In this document: one piece after another, positions 1 to 7,740 of the stretch
Numbering within the stretch: position 1 is the first letter of the stretch
Layout: every line of letters begins with the position of its first letter
Assembly: GCF_000264945.2 (NCBI RefSeq)
Contig: NZ_CP013073.1
Coordinates: forward strand, 1-43,761
Direction: 5' to 3'
From: Sphingobium indicum B90A
Lineage (GTDB): Bacteria; Pseudomonadota; Alphaproteobacteria; Sphingomonadales; Sphingomonadaceae
DNA length: 43,761 nucleotides
The notes under the pieces: model-generated
Databases searched by the model: none
What the model saw: only the letters and a program-made list of their open reading frames with translations
Told to the model about the DNA's origin: nothing
Made by a program: the position numbers and the translations under genes

Positions 1-1113
1 ATGACGATAGACCCCTCCCCTTCCCTGTTTGACGCGCCGATCGCCGCGCCGGTCTCGGCCGTGGACGGCGACGATCGCACGCCGCTGCTGCCGGTGCGCC
101 ATCCCAACCAGGACTTGTTCATCTGCGACGTGCTGGACGCCATCCCCAAGGATGACATGGCCTCAATGGAGCATCCGGTGTTTTCGCTCTCGACCAAGCC
201 CGACAACCGGACGCGGCGCTACGAGCATAACGGCAACGTCATCGAGATTATCCCCTCGGGCAAGGGGCTGGCGACGATCCACGACAAGGACATATTGATC
301 TACTGCATTTCGCAGCTCGTCGCGAAGATGAACCAGGGCGAGCAACCTAGCCGCACGGTGCGCCTGCAAGCCTATGACATGCTCGTCGCCACCAACCGGC
401 AAACCAGCGGCGAAGGCTATCGACTGATGGCCGACGCCCTCACCCGCCTGCGCGGGACCACGGTGCGGACCAATATTCAAACGGGCGGTGTCGAAGAAAC
501 GCGGATTTTCGGCCTGATCGAAGAGGCCAAGATCACGCGCAAGACGTTCGATGGCCGGATGCTTGATCTCGAAATCACCCTGTCGGATTGGGTCTATCGC
601 TCGGTCATCAGCAAGAACGTCCTGACGCTCCACCGCGACTATTTCCGGCTCCGCAAGCCGTTCGAGCGGCGCATGTATGAACTGGCGCGCAAGCATTGCG
701 GCGTGAAGGACGAATGGAAGATCGGCCTAGAGTTGCTACAGAAGAAATGCGGCTCGAACAGCCCGCTCCGAGTGTTCCGGGCCTTGGTCAAGAAGGTCTG
801 CGAGCATGACGCCGATCACGGCCATTTCCCCGACTATGCGGTGACGATGGATGATGACGTGATCTTGTTCCGCAACCGCTCGGGCCTCAAATCCAAGCCC
901 GATCCGGTCGCCAGCGCCGGCGACGATGCGCCCTATATCGACCCGGAAACCATGCACGACGCCAAGACGGCCGCGCCAGGCTATGACGTGTATGCGCTCT
1001 ATGACGAATGGGTGTCGTGGTGGCACGACATGGGCAAGCCCGAACTCAAAAGCCCTGCCGGGGCCTTCCTCGGCTTCTGCAAGAAACGGCACGAACGCAA
1101 ACCACTACGCTGA
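1..1113 (+). CDS. repA: Plasmid replication initiator RepA (RPA family)
   Basis: A 370-residue protein resembling the replication initiator A family of alphaproteobacterial plasmids; it should bind the iterons that end at the far edge of the window and open the origin. The central block (about residues 45-290), with segments such as YDMLVATNRQTSGEGY and LHRDYFRLRKPFERRMYELA, is the winged-helix part typical of the family; the last ~70 residues are less conserved. The ATG at base 1 lies inside an iteron copy (ATGACGATAG), so RepA binding would sit on its own start codon and could repress its synthesis. No ribosome binding site is visible because the upstream sequence is at the other end of the window. 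Family assignment is by recognition of the sequence; the autoregulation is inferred. Confidence 0.88.
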   Translation: MTIDPSPSLFDAPIAAPVSAVDGDDRTPLLPVRHPNQDLFICDVLDAIPKDDMASMEHPVFSLSTKPDNRTRRYEHNGNVIEIIPSGKGLATIHDKDILIYCISQLVAKMNQGEQPSRTVRLQAYDMLVATNRQTSGEGYRLMADALTRLRGTTVRTNIQTGGVEETRIFGLIEEAKITRKTFDGRMLDLEITLSDWVYRSVISKNVLTLHRDYFRLRKPFERRMYELARKHCGVKDEWKIGLELLQKKCGSNSPLRVFRALVKKVCEHDADHGHFPDYAVTMDDDVILFRNRSGLKSKPDPVASAGDDAPYIDPETMHDAKTAAPGYDVYALYDEWVSWWHDMGKPELKSPAGAFLGFCKKRHERKPLR

Positions 1114-1139
1114 TCCCCTGCTCTATGCGGGCAAGCGGC

Positions 1140-1192
1140 CATGTTTACTTACCCGCATGTTTGCATGTGGACATGCTCACTTGCCTACAGGG
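1140..1192. repeat. Centromere-like GCATGT repeats, block 1
   Basis: The short motif GCATGT and its complement ACATGC recur here, with CGCATGTTTGCATGTGG near 1154-1170. The same 17-mer recurs at 2161-2177, and an inverted variant lies at 1515-1545. The three blocks flank the parA operon, which suggests partner-protein binding sites (parS/parC). Confidence 0.6.
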
Positions 1193-1491
1193 CTTTCCCC
1201 CATCTTGCGAAGCCAGTCGTTGAACGCCTCGGCCATCGCGTCCTGTAGGCTCATGCCGTGCTTGCGGGCGGTCATGTGCATGGCGAAGGACATTTCCGGG
1301 CTGAAATAGCCCGTCATGGCCTTCTTGCCCTGACGGCTCGGCGCAACCGGGTTGCTGCTCGATCCGCTGCCGGAGCCTGCGCCAGTGCCACGGGCGATCG
1401 GCGCGGCCGCCCTCCCCTCCGGCTCGACCATCGCCGGCGCTGGCGCTGCATCGCGATCCCGCAATGCGAGCAATGATCCCTTCCGGCTCAT
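1177..1491 (-). CDS. Ribbon-helix-helix partner of ParA (partition protein)
   Basis: A 104-residue protein with a basic, Ala/Gly/Ser-rich and probably disordered N-terminal half (to about residue 55) and a C-terminal ribbon-helix-helix-like segment around TGYFSPEMSFAMHMTARKHG and LQDAMAEAFNDWLRK. Its ATG overlaps the parA stop codon (ATGA), so the two are translationally coupled, the usual layout of a type Ib partition operon in which the small second gene (ParG/ParB-like) binds the centromere. The GCATGT repeats beside the operon are the likely targets. The stop overlaps repeat block 1. The fold is inferred from pattern and context, not from a match I can name. Confidence 0.7.
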   Translation of the reverse strand: MSRKGSLLALRDRDAAPAPAMVEPEGRAAAPIARGTGAGSGSGSSSNPVAPSRQGKKAMTGYFSPEMSFAMHMTARKHGMSLQDAMAEAFNDWLRKMGESPVGK

Positions 1492-2141
1492 GCGTTGGCC
1501 CTCCGCTTCCTAGATGCTTGCATGTTTACATGCTCGCATGTCCACTTGTAAAGCTGGCGCACCTCATCGGCCGCCTTGCCGCTCGGCTCGATCTCCATCG
1601 CCGTCTTGCCCTCGGCCGCCGCGTGGCGAAAGGCGGCGCGATCCGCGATATGGTGGGGGCAGGCGTCAAGCCCATAATCCTGCACGAGCTGCGCGGCTTC
1701 GTCATACATGCGCGGCGCGGTCGGGCTTCCCGCCGTGAAGATCACGAAAGCAGGCTTGCCGCGCATCTTCACAAGGCTGGCGGTCGTCTTGATCGCCGCC
1801 AAATCGAACGCGCTGGGGCGGCAAGGGATCAACACTAGGTCGGCCGCCTCGACGGCGGCGCTGGCGGCGCTGTCGGCGTGGGGCGGGGTGTCGATTACGA
1901 TGAACGCCGCGCCCTGGCCCGTCGCCTGCTCGATCTTGGCGGCAAGGCGAGGGGGCGCGCTGTCGATCACGACCGGGGGCGCATCCTGTCGCCATGCCGC
2001 CCACTGGCTCGCCGTCGCCTGCGGGTCGACGTCGATCACAAGGGCGGTATGCCCGGAATCCTCGGCGGCGGCGGCCAGGTGCAAGGCGAGGGTGGTTTTC
2101 CCCGCGCCGCCCTTCTGGCTGATGATCGCGATTGTTGGCAT
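1488..2141 (-). CDS. parA: ParA-type partition ATPase
   Basis: A 217-residue Walker-type ATPase of plasmid partition. The deviant Walker A box KGGAGKTT lies at residues 9-16, followed by the switch VIDVDPQATASQWA and the Walker B-like FIVIDTPPH. The length fits the short ParA (type Ib/ParF) group without an N-terminal HTH. I chose ATG 2141 over the in-frame start 24 bases upstream because AAGGA lies about eight bases before it and the motif then begins normally (MPTIAIISQKGG). The last codons encode CEHVNMQAS from the GCATGT repeat block, so coding and centromere-like sequence overlap. The gene is followed by the RHH partner with ATGA overlap. Confidence 0.9.
   Translation of the reverse strand: MPTIAIISQKGGAGKTTLALHLAAAAEDSGHTALVIDVDPQATASQWAAWRQDAPPVVIDSAPPRLAAKIEQATGQGAAFIVIDTPPHADSAASAAVEAADLVLIPCRPSAFDLAAIKTTASLVKMRGKPAFVIFTAGSPTAPRMYDEAAQLVQDYGLDACPHHIADRAAFRHAAAEGKTAMEIEPSGKAADEVRQLYKWTCEHVNMQASRKRRANA
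1513..1548. repeat. Centromere-like GCATGT repeats, block 2 (inside parA)
   Basis: The run contains GCATGTTTACATGC followed by TCGCATGTCCACTTG, the inverted counterpart of block 1. It lies inside the 3' end of parA. Confidence 0.55.
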
Positions 2142-2183
2142 GTGAATATCCTTACATGATCGCATGTTTGCATGTGGTCATAC
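2136..2183. repeat. Centromere-like GCATGT repeats, block 3 (parA leader)
   Basis: ACATGATCGCATGTTTGCATGTGG precedes the parA start codon in the promoter and leader region. Its 17-mer core matches block 1 exactly. Partner-protein binding here could both pair plasmids and repress parA. Confidence 0.55.
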
Positions 2184-2198
2184 TGGCTTGCTCCGGTT

Positions 2199-2249
2199 GC
2201 GTCAACGAAACCCCGAACTGGCGCGCAGCGTCAATGAAACCCCGAATTG
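2199..2249. repeat. 22-bp direct repeat upstream of parA
   Basis: Two copies of a 22-base unit beginning GCGTCAA(C/T)GAAACCCC lie at 2199-2220 and 2228-2249. They differ at two C/T positions and are offset by 29 bases. The role is unknown: either an additional parA control site or a transposon-end remnant. Confidence 0.6.
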
Positions 2250-2267
2250 CGGGGAGGGGAGGGCGGT

Positions 2268-2399
2268 CTAGCCGTCGTCGCCGCCCTCATCCTCGCTGCC
2301 GTCGTCCAGCGGCTCATGCTCCATGCGGCCGTGATCCTCGATCGGGCAAAGCGGCGCTCCGGCCAGCTCAAGCCATTTGCGCGCGGTCCTCACGGTATA
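2268..2399 (-). pseudogene. 3' fragment of SprT-like gene cut by transposon A
   Basis: This is the C-terminal 40-odd codons of the SprT-like gene whose 5' part lies at 7741-8255. It reads TyrThrVal, then RTARKWLELAGAPLCP and an acidic tail, ending at TAG (2268-2270). The fragment supplies the second half of a zinc ribbon (the CPIEDHG end) whose first half (CECATCG) sits in the other fragment. Removing transposon A and one 5-bp target copy rejoins the pieces in frame (642 nt, 213 codons plus stop). Confidence 0.85.
2395..2399. repeat. Target-site duplication of transposon A, left copy
   Basis: GTATA lies directly outside the left inverted repeat and is repeated at 7741-7745 outside the right one, the 5-bp duplication typical of Tn3-family insertion. 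Confidence 0.85.
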
Positions 2400-2437
2400 G
2401 GGCCTCTGTACATTATTCGGACACAGATTCACGGTAG
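2400..2437 (+). repeat. Left terminal inverted repeat of transposon A
   Basis: The 38-bp end starts GGGCCTCTGTACATTATTCG and contains the last codons and stop of tnpA. Mismatches to the right end are at positions 1, 6, 11 and 22. Confidence 0.9.
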
Positions 2438-5377
2438 CGGCTTGATGAGCAGCGGCATGAGGCCATCGGCATCGAGGTCGAGGCTCTCGGACCAGATATA
2501 ATCGCCGGTGAGATTGATGCGGTCCCATCCCAGCGGCGACAATCGGGACAGCATGGCGGGATCGACAGGTGTGCCGCGGTGCCGCAGTTCATCGACGGCA
2601 CGACCGAGATAGCGGCAGTTGAAAAGAATGATGGCGGCCGTGACGAGGTTGAGCGCTGCCGCGCGGGTCTGCTGGTTCTCCAGGCCACGGTCGCGAAACC
2701 GCCCGAGCCGATGGAAGGCGACAGCGCGGGCCAGGCTGTTGCGTGCCTCGCCCTTGTTGAGTTCGGCGGTGACCGTCCGGCGCAGATCGGTGTCGTCGAA
2801 CCAGCGCAGCGTGAACAGTGTGCGCTCGATCCGTCCGACCTCCCGAAGTGCCGCAGCAAGACTGTTTTGTTGACGATAGGCGGACAGCTTCTTCAAAATC
2901 AGCGACGGTGTGACAGTGCGGTCGCGCATCGCCGCGATGACCTCCGCAATTTCGGCCCAATGGCTGACGATCAGGTCCCGACCGAGGCGGCGCCCGAACA
3001 GCGGTGCGAGCCGACCATAGCGCCGCGCGGGCTCGAAACCATAGAGTTGTCGATCCGACAGGCGCGGAATGCGCGGCTCGAAATCGAGGCCGAGCAAATG
3101 CATGACGGCGAACACGATATCGGAGACGCCGCCACCATCGGTGTGGAGGGCGGTGATGTCCGCGCTGCTTTCGTGGCCGAGGATGCCGTCGAGTGCGTGG
3201 ATCGCCTCGCCCGCCGTCCCGGCGATGACCGTCTGATGAAGCGGTGCGTATCGATCGGTGATGGTGGTGTAGATCTTGACCACGGGGTCGCGACCGTAAT
3301 GTGCGTTGACCGTTCCTCCGGCTTCGCCGGCACCGCCGAGATAATAAGCCTGCCCATCGGCCGATGCGCGATGCCCCGAACCAAACCAGGCGGCGAGCGG
3401 TTCGGCATGGATAGCGTCGGTCAGGCTGGCGAGCGCGGCGCGAAACGTTTCCTCGCGCATATGCCACGTCTGCATACGCAACAGTGCGCGACGCGAGGCG
3501 ACACCGCAAACTTCGGCCATGCGCGACAGACCAAGGTTGGTCGCCTCCGCGATCAAGGTGGCAAGAAAGGCGCGTTCGTCGGCGGGAGGCAGACCGGTCG
3601 AGACATGGCCGAAATGCTGGATGAAGCCGGTCCATCGTTGAACCTGCGACAGCACATCCGTGATACGGGTGGCAGGCACCATGCCGTAGCAGGTGAGCGC
3701 AAGTTGCCGCCCTTCATCCTGACCAGGGTCTTCTTTGGGGTCTTTCGGAAACCGCAGCCGCTCGCCGGCAAAAAGGGGGGGATCGCGTTTGTCCAGATCG
3801 CGGGCGACCTCGCGCAGGGCGCTATCAAGCCTTGCCGCCCTCTCGTCGAGCCAGGCGTGCGGATCGCCGAGCGAGAAAGCGGGCTTCGGTACGGGGCTGG
3901 CCGGTGGGGCAAGCAGCACACTGAGCGCGCGATGGACGCGCGCGGTCGGCACCCAGATACCACCGGATGCCAAAGCATTGGAAAGCGCGCTGTAAGTCGC
4001 CATCTCCCAATGGGTGCGATCGATCCCGCCTGCGGTCATGACATGCCGACGCCAGCGGTGCTCGACATGGCCAAGCGGCACGTCATCGGGCAACGCCCTG
4101 CGCCAGTCTCCGTCGAGATCGGCGAGGATCGCCATCGCATCGCGCAACGGCTGCATTCCGGCCCGGCCCTGGAAATCAAAAGCGCGCACGAACGACGGCC
4201 CCATCCGCTTGAAGGCGCGATATTCCGCCGCGATCTCGTCCAGAACCTCGTTCCGGTGCGGTGAGGCGGTACGTCGGATGATAGCGGCGTCGGCGTCGAT
4301 GATGTCGAGGGATGCCACGGCATCGACCGCCGCGGCGACATCGCCGCCAGCCCGGGCCGCCTGGCTGATCGCTTCCAGAACCCTGGCGATGCGTAACATC
4401 CGTTCGCGGCCCTCGCGGCCGGAAACGGCCACGCGCTGTTCGAGCCGTTTGCGGGCGCGCAGATGGGCCCGCCCCACGAGCGCAATGAACATATCGATCG
4501 CCGCATCGGTCAGTGTCGCCTCCAGCTCGCGCAGCGTCGCGAGCAGCACGACCCGCCTGCGGGCCGGGCGCATTTGCTGGAAAGCCTGTGCCGTGTAGCG
4601 CACACCCTCCCGGGCGAATTGCCCCAGGCGCGGTTCGTGGCGAACATCAGGGGAGAAAGCCGATATGCCCGTCCCACGAATCAGCGTGATCTTTTCGACG
4701 ATTTCCAAAAGCGAAGCGGATGCGACACGCGGTTCTGGCTCGCGCAGCCAGGACAGACGGCTCTGCCGGTCATGCACCTTGTCATCGATCAGCGCGTCGA
4801 GTTGCTGACGCATCTCATGGCCAAGGCCGCCATCGATCGCGGCCACGAGATCCGTTTCCGCCTGATGTATCGCCTCGGCCGCCATGCGCTCCACGACGCT
4901 GACACCCGGGATCACGATCCGACGCGCGCGCATCTCATCCAGAAGCCGGCCGAGCAGCGCGCGTCCGTCGATGATGCTCGCCGCCTCGTTTGTCAGCCAT
5001 GTCCGCAATTCCACGCGGTGCGGGCGGCTCAGATCGCTGAAGCCGAAGCGCGTCTTGATCGCGGCGAGCTGATCGTAGCGCGTGGGCGTGCGTCTGGCGA
5101 AATCAGCTATGACCTTTGCATCCACCCCGACCTGCTCGGCAATATGGTCGAGCATGACCGCAGGCAGCAGTTCCCCGTGGCGCAGATGCCGGCCCGGGTA
5201 GCGCAGGCAACAAAGCTGCAGGGCGTAGCCGAGTCGGGTGGCGGGCGTGCGCGCGGTGTCGATCGCGGTCATGTCCTCACCTGACAGACTATAGTGCTTC
5301 ACGATCGCCGCCTCGTCGTCGGGCAACATCAGCAGGGCAGCGCGCTGCCGCGTCGTCATCGGAATCCGTCCGGGCAT
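2429..5377 (-). CDS. tnpA: Tn3-family transposase TnpA (transposon A)
   Basis: A 982-residue DDE transposase, the normal length for the Tn3 family, that carries out replicative transposition from the 38-bp ends. Recognisable parts are the N-terminal MTTRQRAALLMLP and RLGYALQLCCLRYPGRHL region, the catalytic region TTITDRYAPLHQTVI and HTDGGGVSDIVFA (candidate Asp residues), and near the C-terminus LNKGEARNSLARAV (candidate Glu). I chose ATG 5377 because TGGAGGT lies just upstream; the longer reading to 5440 lacks a comparable site. The gene is divergent from tnpR, with a short shared control region. It is only distantly similar to the transposase of transposon B at the other end of the window. 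Confidence 0.96.
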   Translation of the reverse strand: MPGRIPMTTRQRAALLMLPDDEAAIVKHYSLSGEDMTAIDTARTPATRLGYALQLCCLRYPGRHLRHGELLPAVMLDHIAEQVGVDAKVIADFARRTPTRYDQLAAIKTRFGFSDLSRPHRVELRTWLTNEAASIIDGRALLGRLLDEMRARRIVIPGVSVVERMAAEAIHQAETDLVAAIDGGLGHEMRQQLDALIDDKVHDRQSRLSWLREPEPRVASASLLEIVEKITLIRGTGISAFSPDVRHEPRLGQFAREGVRYTAQAFQQMRPARRRVVLLATLRELEATLTDAAIDMFIALVGRAHLRARKRLEQRVAVSGREGRERMLRIARVLEAISQAARAGGDVAAAVDAVASLDIIDADAAIIRRTASPHRNEVLDEIAAEYRAFKRMGPSFVRAFDFQGRAGMQPLRDAMAILADLDGDWRRALPDDVPLGHVEHRWRRHVMTAGGIDRTHWEMATYSALSNALASGGIWVPTARVHRALSVLLAPPASPVPKPAFSLGDPHAWLDERAARLDSALREVARDLDKRDPPLFAGERLRFPKDPKEDPGQDEGRQLALTCYGMVPATRITDVLSQVQRWTGFIQHFGHVSTGLPPADERAFLATLIAEATNLGLSRMAEVCGVASRRALLRMQTWHMREETFRAALASLTDAIHAEPLAAWFGSGHRASADGQAYYLGGAGEAGGTVNAHYGRDPVVKIYTTITDRYAPLHQTVIAGTAGEAIHALDGILGHESSADITALHTDGGGVSDIVFAVMHLLGLDFEPRIPRLSDRQLYGFEPARRYGRLAPLFGRRLGRDLIVSHWAEIAEVIAAMRDRTVTPSLILKKLSAYRQQNSLAAALREVGRIERTLFTLRWFDDTDLRRTVTAELNKGEARNSLARAVAFHRLGRFRDRGLENQQTRAAALNLVTAAIILFNCRYLGRAVDELRHRGTPVDPAMLSRLSPLGWDRINLTGDYIWSESLDLDADGLMPLLIKPLP

Positions 5378-5460
5378 CTTTGAACCTCCAAAAACCACTT
5401 GCCTTTCGGCATGATTCTGAAAGAGGATTGTGAAAGACAAGAGGCCGCAGGAATCCGTTC
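5378..5460. promoter_or_regulatory. Divergent tnpA/tnpR control and probable res region
   Basis: About 83 bases separate the two divergent starts. In Tn3-family elements this is where resolvase binds and resolves cointegrates, and where it represses both genes. I could not delimit subsites I-III with confidence; part of res may extend into the 5' end of the tnpR reading frame. Confidence 0.45.
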
Positions 5461-6099
5461 ATGCCGCACTGGCCTCCGGATACGGCCGTTTGTGAAAGGC
5501 AGGATTTGACCAGGGCACCCTATCTGATCGGCTATGCGCGGGTGTCGAAGGGTGACGAGCAGTCGAACGCCGCCCAGCGCCGCGCCCTCGACGCGGCTGG
5601 GTGCAGGCGCGTGTTCGAGGAAATTGCCAGTGGCGGGCGCTGGGACCGGCCAAAGCTCCTGGAGATGATCGGCCAGTTACGCGACAGTGACGTCGTCGTC
5701 GTCTGGAAACTCGACCGGCTATCGCGCAGCCTCAAGGATCTGCTGCACATTATGGAGCGGATCGAGGCGGCGGGCGCGGGCTTCCGCTCGCTGACCGAGG
5801 CGATTGACACCACCACGGCCGCAGGTCGCATGATGATGCAGATGGTCGGGAGCTTCGCCGAGTTCGAGCGCGCCATGATCCGCGAGCGCACCTCCGCCGG
5901 CCTCGCCCAGGCGCGCGCCGAAGGGCGGATCGGCGGACGCCGGCGCAAACTCGGCGAAAAGCAACGGCGCGAGATCGCGGAGTCCGTCATCTCCGGACGA
6001 AAATCCGGCGCCGAGATGGCGCGGCTCTATCATGTCAGCGAGCCGACCGTTTCGCGCATCGTCGCCGCGCACCGACAGACTATGGAGCTACCGGCATGA
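5461..6099 (+). CDS. tnpR: Serine resolvase TnpR (transposon A)
   Basis: A 212-residue resolvase/invertase. The catalytic domain begins at YLIGYARVSKGDEQ (about residues 21-34, containing the usual catalytic Ser), followed by VVVVWKLDRLSRSLKDLL, the LTEAIDTTTAAGRMM segment and FAEFERAMIRERT of the long E helix. The C-terminal HTH is around EMARLYHVSEPTVSRIV. It resolves cointegrates at the res site upstream. The first ~20 residues precede the conserved fold, so a later start is possible (for example TTG at 5505). Its stop overlaps the ATG of the next gene (ATGA), which couples the two. Confidence 0.93.
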   Translation: MPHWPPDTAVCERQDLTRAPYLIGYARVSKGDEQSNAAQRRALDAAGCRRVFEEIASGGRWDRPKLLEMIGQLRDSDVVVVWKLDRLSRSLKDLLHIMERIEAAGAGFRSLTEAIDTTTAAGRMMMQMVGSFAEFERAMIRERTSAGLAQARAEGRIGGRRRKLGEKQRREIAESVISGRKSGAEMARLYHVSEPTVSRIVAAHRQTMELPA

Positions 6100-7457
6100 A
6101 ACGCGGCCACGACCTGACCGGGCTGATGAAGTTCGCGACACGGCCCGAGTGGGCCGACGACCTGCATGACGCGCTCGACGATCATCTGGGGCCGGTTCTC
6201 ACGCAGTTCGACATCGATTCCGACGAACTGCCCGGCATCATCGGGGATCACTGGGCCATGACCTTGTGGGGCTGCGCGTTCGAGGACCTGGTGACCCGCG
6301 TCTTCGAGCCCGATGGCCGCAACATCGTGGACGAATATCTCAAGCGCCGCGGATGGAACGAGGCCGGCCCCAACAAGCTCTACATGCGCGCGCTGAAGAC
6401 CTCCGTCATGAGCGTCTATGAAGTCAGCGCGATCGAGCCCGGCGTCGGCTTCCTCGCGCGAGATCTGATCCGGGGCGGTGATCCCGTCCAGGTCCGCGAG
6501 CGCACCGCGTCCAGGACGCTGGGCCCGTGGGATCGGATCGGCGTGCGCATCATTCCGGTGAGCGGGCATAGGATCCTGGCAGGCGGCCTGCTGTCCTTTA
6601 CAGCGGAAGCCACCAGCGCCCTTCTCGAGGCATTGCGCCTGGGACAGGGCAAGCGCGGCCCGCGCGCGAAACTAGTGATCGACGATGATCAACTGCGCGA
6701 CCTGGCGCCGCTCATCTCGATGGTCTGGCTGTTCGACATCTTGCCCAGGATGCTCGAGCCTGTCGCCATCCCCACGCTGCATAACGCCGATGGCGAGGAG
6801 GTTGTTTTCCACCGTGTCCGTTTTCCGTTCACGCGGGGGACGACGCAGGCACTCATCGGCGACCGCCTCGATACCGTGCCCGCCCTGCAGCGGGAAACGT
6901 CACATTTCTGGAACTGGCTCGGCACCAGAACAAAACAGGGCAAGAAAGGCACCGGCCAGATGGCGTGGGGTGTGTCAATGGAAGACGGCACGCCGGTGCT
7001 TGGGAATCTGGAACTCAAGGGCCGCGCTCTGATCCTCTCCGTCACCTCGGCCGAACGTGCAGAACGCGGCGTTGCACTCGTCACCCAGGCGCTCGGCGCC
7101 CTGGTGGGAACACCTTTGACCGAGATCGAGACGATCGAACAGGCGATGGCTGCGCGTCAGGAAGGACGAACCGTGTCGGAGCCGGCACCGGACATCCCGG
7201 TCGAGGTCGCCACCCCGCTTGTCCACGGCATGCTCGATCGTCAATACCGGACACTCCTCGATGAGCCTGTCCCGATGCTCGGCGACAAAACGCCGCGACA
7301 ATGCGCCGGCAGCAAGGCCGGACGCGACCAACTCGCCACGTGGCTAAAACATCTCGAAAATCTCAGTGGGAGACACGCTGACATCGATGATCCGATGGCG
7401 ACGTACGACTTCGGGTGGATATGGCAGGAACTCGGGATCGAAGAACTGCGCCGGTGA
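6096..7457 (+). CDS. Unknown transposon passenger with a possible MbcA/ParS-type C-terminal domain
   Basis: A 453-residue soluble protein, translationally coupled to tnpR (ATGA overlap) and inside the transposon A ends, so it moves with the element. I do not recognise residues 1-375, which show no signal peptide or membrane segment. The C-terminal ~75 residues (YRTLLDEPVPMLGDKTPRQC, then LATWLKHLEN and YDFGWIWQELGIEELRR) resemble the antitoxin Xre/MbcA/ParS toxin-binding domain often fused to larger proteins. No RES-type toxin gene is adjacent, so a classic toxin-antitoxin role is not supported. Two hairpins end its transcript. Function is unknown; the domain call is tentative. Confidence 0.75.
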   Translation: MKRGHDLTGLMKFATRPEWADDLHDALDDHLGPVLTQFDIDSDELPGIIGDHWAMTLWGCAFEDLVTRVFEPDGRNIVDEYLKRRGWNEAGPNKLYMRALKTSVMSVYEVSAIEPGVGFLARDLIRGGDPVQVRERTASRTLGPWDRIGVRIIPVSGHRILAGGLLSFTAEATSALLEALRLGQGKRGPRAKLVIDDDQLRDLAPLISMVWLFDILPRMLEPVAIPTLHNADGEEVVFHRVRFPFTRGTTQALIGDRLDTVPALQRETSHFWNWLGTRTKQGKKGTGQMAWGVSMEDGTPVLGNLELKGRALILSVTSAERAERGVALVTQALGALVGTPLTEIETIEQAMAARQEGRTVSEPAPDIPVEVATPLVHGMLDRQYRTLLDEPVPMLGDKTPRQCAGSKAGRDQLATWLKHLENLSGRHADIDDPMATYDFGWIWQELGIEELRR

Positions 7458-7572
7458 CGGCTTGACCCCGCAACGATGAAGGACATGCTGGCCGCCTGAT
7501 AGACACTGGAGCCGCCTTCACCAACGGTGCCTGCGGATTTGTATTGCGCACGGCTGCTCGCAGGTGCAGCAT

Positions 7573-7595
7573 GAGGATGCCTTTCAGGCATCCTC
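7573..7595. terminator. Perfect 10-bp hairpin downstream of passenger gene
   Basis: GAGGATGCCT, loop TTC, then AGGCATCCTC. It lies 115 bases after the 453-residue gene and just before a second, U-tailed hairpin, so the pair may form a two-step terminator. Confidence 0.6.
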
Positions 7596-7607
7596 TCCTA
7601 AAACTAT

Positions 7608-7632
7608 GGCCGGCCGTTGTGCCGGCCTTTTT
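7608..7632 (+). terminator. Rho-independent terminator in transposon A
   Basis: A seven-base stem GGCCGGC/GCCGGCC with a six-base loop is followed directly by TTTTT. Orientation suits the tnpR-passenger transcript and would keep it from reading past the right end. Confidence 0.8.
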
Positions 7633-7702
7633 GTGTGGCCGCGACGGCTTACGTAGCGCAATCCCTGGCAGAGAAGCTGGCGCCGACGTCCCTCAAGCTC
7701 GC

Positions 7703-7740
7703 CTACCGTGAATCTGTGGCCGAATAATGCACAGGGGCCG
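7703..7740 (-). repeat. Right terminal inverted repeat of transposon A
   Basis: Read on the minus strand the 38-bp end starts CGGCCCCTGTGCATTATTCG. It mirrors 2400-2437 and is followed by the GTATA duplication at 7741-7745. Confidence 0.9.

Larger units (their letters stand above)
2400..7740. mobile_element. Tn3-family transposon A (5.3 kb)
   Basis: It is bounded by 38-bp inverted repeats at 2400-2437 and 7703-7740 that match at 34 of 38 positions, with outer ends GGGCC and CGGCC. It is flanked by a perfect GTATA duplication. It holds divergent tnpA (leftward) and tnpR (rightward), plus a passenger coupled to tnpR. The left repeat overlaps the tnpA stop codon. All parts appear intact. The insertion lies in a SprT-like gene. 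Confidence 0.93.

Noticed and set aside
2579..4264. 561-codon open frame opposite transposase A
   Set aside because: Antisense to a transposase of normal length and motifs; no recognisable domain or ribosome site.
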